64,000 nucleotides of DNA from JBEEJZ01 sp046046915. Its GTDB lineage: Bacteria > Pseudomonadota > Gammaproteobacteria > Burkholderiales > Burkholderiaceae_C. The notes under the pieces were generated by a model that was not told the DNA's origin, did not search any database, and saw nothing but the letters and a program-made list of their open reading frames with translations. Location: NCBI GenBank assembly GCA_046046915.1, contig JBJOIT010000009.1, positions 1 through 64,000 of the forward strand, written 5' to 3'. Positions 59,444 to 64,000 of the stretch are shown in pieces; within the stretch, counting starts at the first letter, position 1, and every line of letters starts with the position of its first letter. Made by a program: the position numbers and the translations under genes.

Positions 59444-59469
59444 AGTTAAATCAAACGATTGATTTAACT
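59444..59469. promoter_or_regulatory. TetR-type operator palindrome
   Basis: Perfect 10-bp inverted arms AGTTAAATCA and TGATTTAACT flank AACGAT. The 26-bp AT-rich site stands 18-43 bp before the repressor start and is the strongest palindrome in the operon leader. Size and place fit a homodimeric TetR-family operator. Confidence 0.75.
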
Positions 59470-59513
59470 AGACCCCACTGGCCGGAGGGTCGTAAACCTC
59501 CCGGTGACAGTGA

Positions 59514-60578
59514 CTAGCGCCTGCTCGACAGGCGTGCCCCGCAGGACTCGCGGATCACCAGACGGGCGGGCAGCACGGTCTGGGTGGCTTGTTCGGGCAG
59601 GTCGCGCTTGAGCTGGGACATCAGCATCTGCATCGCGACCTTGCCGGAGCCAATGGGGTCTGTGCGCATGGTGGTCAGCGGGGGGGAGGCAAACGCGGCC
59701 AGGGGAATGTCATCGTAGCCCACCAGAGCCACGTCCTCGGGGATGCGCAGGCCAGCCTCGTTGAGTGCGCGGATCGCACCAAAGGCAATGGTGTCGTTGC
59801 CGGCAAACAAGGCTGTGAATTTCACGCCCCGGGCCAGCAGACGGCGCGTTGCTTCATAGCCGCTTTGCGCGCTGATGTCGGCGTATTCCACCCAGGAGGG
59901 GTCGGCATCAATGCCGTGATCGCTGAGAGCTGCCCGCCACCCCAGCTCCCGCTCGCTCACCGAGTCGTATTCCGGCTGAGCAAAGCTCACAAATGCAACG
60001 CGCTGGTGCCCCAGGCTGAGCAAATGGTTTACCACGGTTTGTGCTGCCGGGGCCGTGGTGCCGCCTATGGTGTGAAAGCGCGACAGCTCCTTGCGGCCCG
60101 CCGTCATCACCACCATGGGAATGCCGGCCTCGGCCACGCGATCCAGGTGGTCGACTTCCGCCAGACGGGGGTTGGCCACCACAAGGCCGTCGATGCGCCT
60201 TCCGCGCACCAGGTTGAGAAAGCCGCCGGGCTCGCGGCCATCGTCATCGGTGGACTCGATGAGCATCTTCAGGCCGTGCTGGTGGCATTCATCATTGATG
60301 GTGGCCACCAGCTGGGCCAGAAACGCATCCACGTACAGGTGTGAGGCCTTCGGGATGACCAGCGCCACGGTGCCCGTGCTGCCACTGGCCAGGCTACGCG
60401 CGGCCGCATTGGGCTGGTAACCCATCTCGCGGGCCACCGCCATCACCCGTGCCCGAGTGCTGTCGCTGATGCCCTGATCGCGCACGCCATTGAGCACAAA
60501 ACTCACCGTGGTGCGAGACACCCCGGCCTGACGTGCGACCTGCGTACTGGTGGGAGGTCTCTTGCTTGCGGTGGCCAT
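59514..60578 (-). CDS. LacI-family transcriptional regulator of the sugar locus
   Basis: A 354-residue LacI/GalR regulator. The N-terminal helix-turn-helix and hinge are clear (TSTQVARQAGVSRTTVSFVL; NAAARSLASGSTGTVALVIP). The ligand domain follows with FTALFAGNDTIAFGAIRAL and VALVGYDDIPLAAFASPPLT. The ligand pocket motif is of periplasmic-binding type, so a sugar or sugar derivative is expected. It lies 29 bp after the GH4 glycosidase gene, at the end of the ABC-GH4 gene row, and probably controls it. The operator would be upstream of the permease genes, outside the window. Confidence 0.9.
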   Translation of the reverse strand: MATASKRPPTSTQVARQAGVSRTTVSFVLNGVRDQGISDSTRARVMAVAREMGYQPNAAARSLASGSTGTVALVIPKASHLYVDAFLAQLVATINDECHQHGLKMLIESTDDDGREPGGFLNLVRGRRIDGLVVANPRLAEVDHLDRVAEAGIPMVVMTAGRKELSRFHTIGGTTAPAAQTVVNHLLSLGHQRVAFVSFAQPEYDSVSERELGWRAALSDHGIDADPSWVEYADISAQSGYEATRRLLARGVKFTALFAGNDTIAFGAIRALNEAGLRIPEDVALVGYDDIPLAAFASPPLTTMRTDPIGSGKVAMQMLMSQLKRDLPEQATQTVLPARLVIRESCGARLSSRR

Positions 60579-60607
60579 AACAGGGGCGGGATCAGGAAGT
60601 CAGCAGG

Positions 60608-62023
60608 TCAGGGGTTAAGGTACTCCGGCAGAAAGGGCCGGTGCGCGGCCAGCAACTCGTCCACCATTGCCCGGATCTGCTCCAGATCCAGCACAGCGGC
60701 CGTGTGCGGGTCCAGCATGGCGGCATGGTACACGTGCTCCCGGTTCTGGCTGAGCACGGCCTCGACCACCAGCTCCTGCACATTCACGTTGGTGCGCATC
60801 AGCGCCGCCAGTTGCACCGGCAGTTTGCCCACCCGTGTGGGCTGAACGCCCAGGGCATCGACCAGGCAGGGCACCTCGACCGCGCAGCCCTGGGGCAGGT
60901 TGTCGATGAGCTGCTCGTTGAGCACATTGCCGTAGATGACACGCGGTGTGCCGCTGACCATGGAGTGGATGATGCTGCCGCCGTACTCTACCGAGCGCTC
61001 GATCTTGTTCAGGCCTTCGAGCATGCGCGCCGCGCCCTGCACTTCGCGTGGCATGACGTGGATCTGGGCGGCTTCCAGTTCGGCGGCCAGTAGCTTGGCG
61101 TCCTGCGAGCCTGGTACTTCCAGCTCGCGCTCGATGTAGGGCCAGGCACGTTCGTACACCTGACAACGACCGGGGTACTCATCCAGCGGAATATTGAACT
61201 TGTTGAGCAAATCCTCGCGGCCCTTCTTGATGAACCAGGGCACATACTCGGCAAAATGCTCACTCGACTCGGTGGGAAAGTGGCCCAACTGGTGCAGCAT
61301 TTCGTAACGCACCCGGTTCCAGGCCGGCATACGTCCATCGCGATGAATCTCCAGCAGGCGCGGGTACAGATCCACGCCGTTGTGCTCAAAGCGCAGATAA
61401 AACGCCATGTGGTTGATGCCGGCGCAGGTGTAGCTGATCTCGTGGGCGGGAATGCCCAGATCCCTGGCCAACTCATGCGCGGTGCCCTGCACGCTGTGGC
61501 ATAGGCCCACTGTCGGAATCCGGGTGGATGCACGGTTCAAAGCCCAGGTGATCATCGCCATGGGATTGACGTAGTTGAGGTGAATGGCGCCCTCGGCACA
61601 CAGCTCTTCCATGTCGCGCAGCATCTCCAGCTGCACAGGGATCGTGCGCAGGCCGCGCATGATGCCGCCGATGCCCAGGGTGTCACCGATGGTTTGTTCC
61701 AGGCCGAATTTCTTGGGGATCTCGAAGTCCGTCACCGTGGCGGGACGGTAGCCGCCCACCTGGATGGTGCTGATCACAAAACGGGCGCCGTCCAGGGCCG
61801 CGCGACGATCGGTGGTCGCGGTGATGGTGGGACGGGCCCCCACGCCACTGGCCATGCGATGCGCGACTTTTTCGGACAACTGCAGGCGATGGGCGTCTAT
61901 ATCGTGCAGGGCGATTTCGGCCTGCGCGAGTTCGGGGTAAGACAAGATGTCACCCAGCAGATTTCGGGTAAACACGGTGCTGCCGGCACCGATCAGGCAT
62001 ATTTTGAGGCGACGTTGGGCCAT
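60608..62023 (-). CDS. GH4-family alpha-glucosidase/alpha-galactosidase
   Basis: A 471-residue family 4 glycoside hydrolase. These NAD+- and Mn2+-dependent enzymes act by oxidation and elimination. The N-terminal NAD-binding loop is KICLIGAGSTVFTRNLLGDI. The metal and substrate residues lie in YVNPMAMITWALN, the GLCHSVQGTAHEL block (Cys-His pair) and CAGINHMAFYL. The MelA/alpha-galactosidase branch fits best, but alpha-glucosidase or glucuronidase activity cannot be excluded. The ATG at 62023 is chosen because the NAD motif starts right after it; the frame is open for 31 more codons upstream. It sits between the binding-protein and regulator genes. Confidence 0.9.
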   Translation of the reverse strand: MAQRRLKICLIGAGSTVFTRNLLGDILSYPELAQAEIALHDIDAHRLQLSEKVAHRMASGVGARPTITATTDRRAALDGARFVISTIQVGGYRPATVTDFEIPKKFGLEQTIGDTLGIGGIMRGLRTIPVQLEMLRDMEELCAEGAIHLNYVNPMAMITWALNRASTRIPTVGLCHSVQGTAHELARDLGIPAHEISYTCAGINHMAFYLRFEHNGVDLYPRLLEIHRDGRMPAWNRVRYEMLHQLGHFPTESSEHFAEYVPWFIKKGREDLLNKFNIPLDEYPGRCQVYERAWPYIERELEVPGSQDAKLLAAELEAAQIHVMPREVQGAARMLEGLNKIERSVEYGGSIIHSMVSGTPRVIYGNVLNEQLIDNLPQGCAVEVPCLVDALGVQPTRVGKLPVQLAALMRTNVNVQELVVEAVLSQNREHVYHAAMLDPHTAAVLDLEQIRAMVDELLAAHRPFLPEYLNP

Positions 62024-62057
62024 GGAGTGAACTCTAGCTCTGTCAATAAACGAGGAC

Positions 62058-62111
62058 GCCATGGCACGCGGCGTGCCGCGAACCATGGCAGGGGTGCAGC
62101 CAAGGCTGCAC
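62058..62111. other. Two stem-loops between the binding-protein and GH4 genes
   Basis: GCCATGG (62058-62064) and CCATGGC (62083-62089) flank a small GGCACGC/GCGTGCC hairpin. A perfect 8-bp stem GTGCAGCC/GGCTGCAC lies at 62094-62111. On the minus strand these follow the binding-protein stop and lack a T-run. They may protect the upstream mRNA 3' end, as in other binding-protein operons. Confidence 0.5.
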
Positions 62112-62123
62112 TTCAAACTGGAC

Positions 62124-63422
62124 TTACTTGTTCAGTGCGTTGACCTTGGCGCTGGCCGCCTTCAGGGCATCAGCCGCCTTGGCTTTGCCCAGCAGGGCCG
62201 ATTCGATGGCAGAGTTCACGATTTCATTGATCTGCGAACCGTTGTCGGCGATCGGGGCCAGGAAAGTCTGCTCCTTGGTCATGGCCAGGAAAGCGGAAGA
62301 GTCCACGCCCTTGCCCTTCTGGGTTGCCACAGCCTTGTCAGCAGCACCCTGCACGGCTGGGAACACCACGCCAAAGCCAGCCACGGTGTTCTGGCAATCA
62401 GCCGAGCCCAGGTACTTCACCCATTTCCAGGACTCTTCCTTGACCTTGGAGCCGACCCAGATGGAGTCTGCCAGACCGTTGAACATGGTGGCGCGCTTGC
62501 CGCTGGGACCCTTGGGCAGGGGAATCCAGGCGTGTTCAAACTTTGCGTTTTCCTTGAAGTGGGTGATCATCCAGGAGCCCTGGGGCACGATGGCTGCCTT
62601 CTTGGCAACGAACATGGCATCCGAGCCCAGGCTCTTGGTGTTTTCCAAGGTGGCTGACACGCCCTTGCCCGGCAGACCGGCGAGGTAGTCAATGGTTTCA
62701 GCCAGCTTGGGGCTGTCGTAGTAGAACTTGCCATCCCAAGGCGCGTCTTGGAACTTGAAGCCATTGCTCACAGCAAAGTGGCTCCACTCGGTCTGGCCCA
62801 TCATGCCACCGGTGCCCGGGTTCTGATAACCGTACACGGCAACGCTCTTCTTGTCGAAGTTGGGGCTGCTGGCGTTGTTGCCCTTGGCGTCCACCGTCAG
62901 TTTCTTGACGATCTGCTCAAAGCTGCCTCCATCCTTGGGGTTCCAGCTCATGTTTTGCAGGTCGGCCAGGCTCACCCCGGCTTTCTTGGCATGCTCCATA
63001 TTGACGATGAAGGCGATGGTGTCCCAGTCTTTGGGCAAACCGTACTGCTTGCCACCACGGCCCCAGGTGTTGTACAGGCCGTTGGAATAGATGTCGGTCT
63101 TGACCTTGTCCCGGGCAATCAAGGGCGCCAGGTCCACCAGTTGGTTGTTCTTCGCAAATTCGGGGTACTTGGCCAAGTGGTCGGTGAACACGTCAGGCGC
63201 GGTGCCGGAGATAAAGCCCGTGGAGATGGCCGTCCAGTAGTCGTCCCATCCGGCCTGCGTGATTTTGATGGTGATGCCAGGGTTAGCCTTCTGGAAGTCG
63301 GCAGCACACTGCTGGTAGGCCGGGAGCTGGTTGGAGTCCCACAGCATGTATTTGACTTCAGCAGCCGAAGCGGCGCTGGCAGCCACGGCCACGGCGAGGA
63401 AAGGGAGGGTTTTTTTCAACAT
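62124..63422 (-). CDS. ABC sugar transporter substrate-binding protein
   Basis: A 432-residue extracellular solute-binding protein of family 1 (CUT1 class, oligosaccharide uptake). The signal peptide MLKKTLPFLAVAVAASAASA ends before EVKYMLWDSNQLPAYQQC. Typical blocks are GTAPDVFTDHLAKYPEFAKN, YGLPKDWDTIAFIVN and KAAIVPQGSWMITHF. An AGGAG stands 7 bp before the ATG at 63422, and the frame is open further upstream without homology. The permease gene ends 56 bp upstream. The neighbouring GH4 enzyme suggests an alpha-linked galactoside or glucoside as the ligand, which is an inference. Confidence 0.92.
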   Translation of the reverse strand: MLKKTLPFLAVAVAASAASAAEVKYMLWDSNQLPAYQQCAADFQKANPGITIKITQAGWDDYWTAISTGFISGTAPDVFTDHLAKYPEFAKNNQLVDLAPLIARDKVKTDIYSNGLYNTWGRGGKQYGLPKDWDTIAFIVNMEHAKKAGVSLADLQNMSWNPKDGGSFEQIVKKLTVDAKGNNASSPNFDKKSVAVYGYQNPGTGGMMGQTEWSHFAVSNGFKFQDAPWDGKFYYDSPKLAETIDYLAGLPGKGVSATLENTKSLGSDAMFVAKKAAIVPQGSWMITHFKENAKFEHAWIPLPKGPSGKRATMFNGLADSIWVGSKVKEESWKWVKYLGSADCQNTVAGFGVVFPAVQGAADKAVATQKGKGVDSSAFLAMTKEQTFLAPIADNGSQINEIVNSAIESALLGKAKAADALKAASAKVNALNK

Positions 63423-63478
63423 CAAATGTCTCCTGGTTAGGATGGTTGGGGGAACTCGGAAAACGCGAATGAACCGGC

Positions 63479-64000
63479 TCATTTGCCACCGCTGAATTGC
63501 ACTGACTCGACAACGCGTCGACCCAGTGCCATCAGCAGCAACACCGTAGGCAGCACAGTGATGGCGGTTGCCGCCATCAGGCCGGTCCAGTCCGGCTGCC
63601 CTTGGGGGGTTTGTGACTTGAAGGATTGCAAAGCCACAGGCAAGACTTGCTGGAGCTCATCTTTCGCCACCAGGTATGGCCAGAAGAACTCGTTCCACAT
63701 ATTGATGCCAGTGAGCGTGGCGATGGTGGCCAGGGGTGTGAGGCTTAAGGGCAGCACCACGCGCCAAAAAATGTAGAAGTGCGTGGCACCATCAAGTAGC
63801 GCTGCCTCTTCCAGGTCACGCGGCACGCTCAGAAAAAACTGGCGCAGGAAGAACACCGAGAAACCCTGCATCAGGCAAAAAGGCGCCACCATGCCAGCCA
63901 TGGTGTTGAGCCAGCCCAGGTCCTTGATGAGGATGAAATTGGGAATGAAAGTCACCACGCCCGGCACCATCATTGAGGCCACAAACAAGCCAAACAAGGT
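63479..64000 (-). CDS. ABC sugar transporter permease (MalG-like), truncated by the window edge
   Basis: The C-terminal part, at least 173 residues, of a CUT1-type membrane subunit; the start lies beyond the window. The cytoplasmic EAA loop that docks the ATPase is EEAALLDGATHFYIFWRVVL, followed by LPLSLTPLATIATLTGINMWNEFFWPYL. The short C-terminus ending GRRVVESVQFSGGK is typical of MalG-like subunits. The partner permease and the ATPase are expected to the right. It precedes the binding-protein gene by 56 bp, an order in which permeases come first. Confidence 0.9.
   Translation of the reverse strand, partial: TLFGLFVASMMVPGVVTFIPNFILIKDLGWLNTMAGMVAPFCLMQGFSVFFLRQFFLSVPRDLEEAALLDGATHFYIFWRVVLPLSLTPLATIATLTGINMWNEFFWPYLVAKDELQQVLPVALQSFKSQTPQGQPDWTGLMAATAITVLPTVLLLMALGRRVVESVQFSGGK

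Noticed and set aside
1..64000. CRISPR arrays, rRNA operons, prophage or insertion-sequence transposases
   Set aside because: No regularly spaced short repeats, rRNA segments, phage genes or transposase motifs were seen on either strand.

Overview
The window looks like chromosomal DNA of a Gram-negative betaproteobacterium of the order Burkholderiales, most likely family Comamonadaceae (Rhodoferax/Polaromonas/Hydrogenophaga-like). This is inferred from GC-rich coding, a DinB with the long insertion seen in that order, a DUF3422 protein, a fused indolepyruvate oxidoreductase of about 1,200 residues, a short-chain porin, TctBA, UrtABCDE and CecR-type efflux control. Almost all the DNA is coding. 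There is no rRNA operon, prophage, transposase or CRISPR array. The only unusual DNA is three copies of a roughly 0.5-0.6 kb palindromic intergenic repeat, called R1, R2 and R3 here.

Layout. 1-15.4 kb is housekeeping: an FMN alpha-hydroxy-acid oxidase, dinB, a PAS-type chemoreceptor behind an FNR-like box, queF-yaaA, truC, valS, tusA, murI, cysM, tRNA-Leu(CAA), an SDR epimerase, a ferredoxin-NAD reductase and a DUF3422 membrane protein. 15.5-20.2 kb holds tctBA without tctC, and a lone GspE/PilB-type ATPase translationally coupled to a spermidine-synthase-like methyltransferase-fold protein. 20.2-27.2 kb holds the urea transporter operon urtABCDE. It has a strong sigma-54 promoter match and an intercistronic terminator after urtA, and it is bracketed by R1 and R2 in direct orientation. 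27.2-33.7 kb holds a large indolepyruvate:ferredoxin oxidoreductase, divergent from a SulP transporter that is followed 22 bp later by a class III nucleotidyl cyclase fused to a PilZ domain.

33.7-39.6 kb is a phosphate-acquisition cluster (porin, phytase-like exported protein, PhoX). Pho-box-like sites precede phoX and, more weakly, the porin, and each of the three genes has its own terminator. 39.5-52.3 kb holds an EamA exporter, an RlmI-like methyltransferase, mltA, an overlooked 52-residue membrane protein, a FixJ-type regulator with its PAS kinase, yhdP, and divergently glnE, whose stop codon lies inside R3. 52.9-59.5 kb is a tripartite RND efflux operon led by its TetR-type repressor and a perfect 26-bp operator-like palindrome. 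59.5-64 kb is a LacI-controlled sugar locus (GH4 glycosidase, solute-binding protein, ABC permease) that runs off the window end.

How the genes work together: nitrogen scavenging (urt, glnE), phosphate scavenging (phoX, phytase-like, porin), carbon uptake (tct, GH4/ABC, lactate-type oxidase) and second-messenger signalling (class IIIb-like cyclase plus PilZ beside a SulP transporter) suggest a nutrient-limited aquatic or soil heterotroph. The organism name and all functions are inferred from sequence alone.
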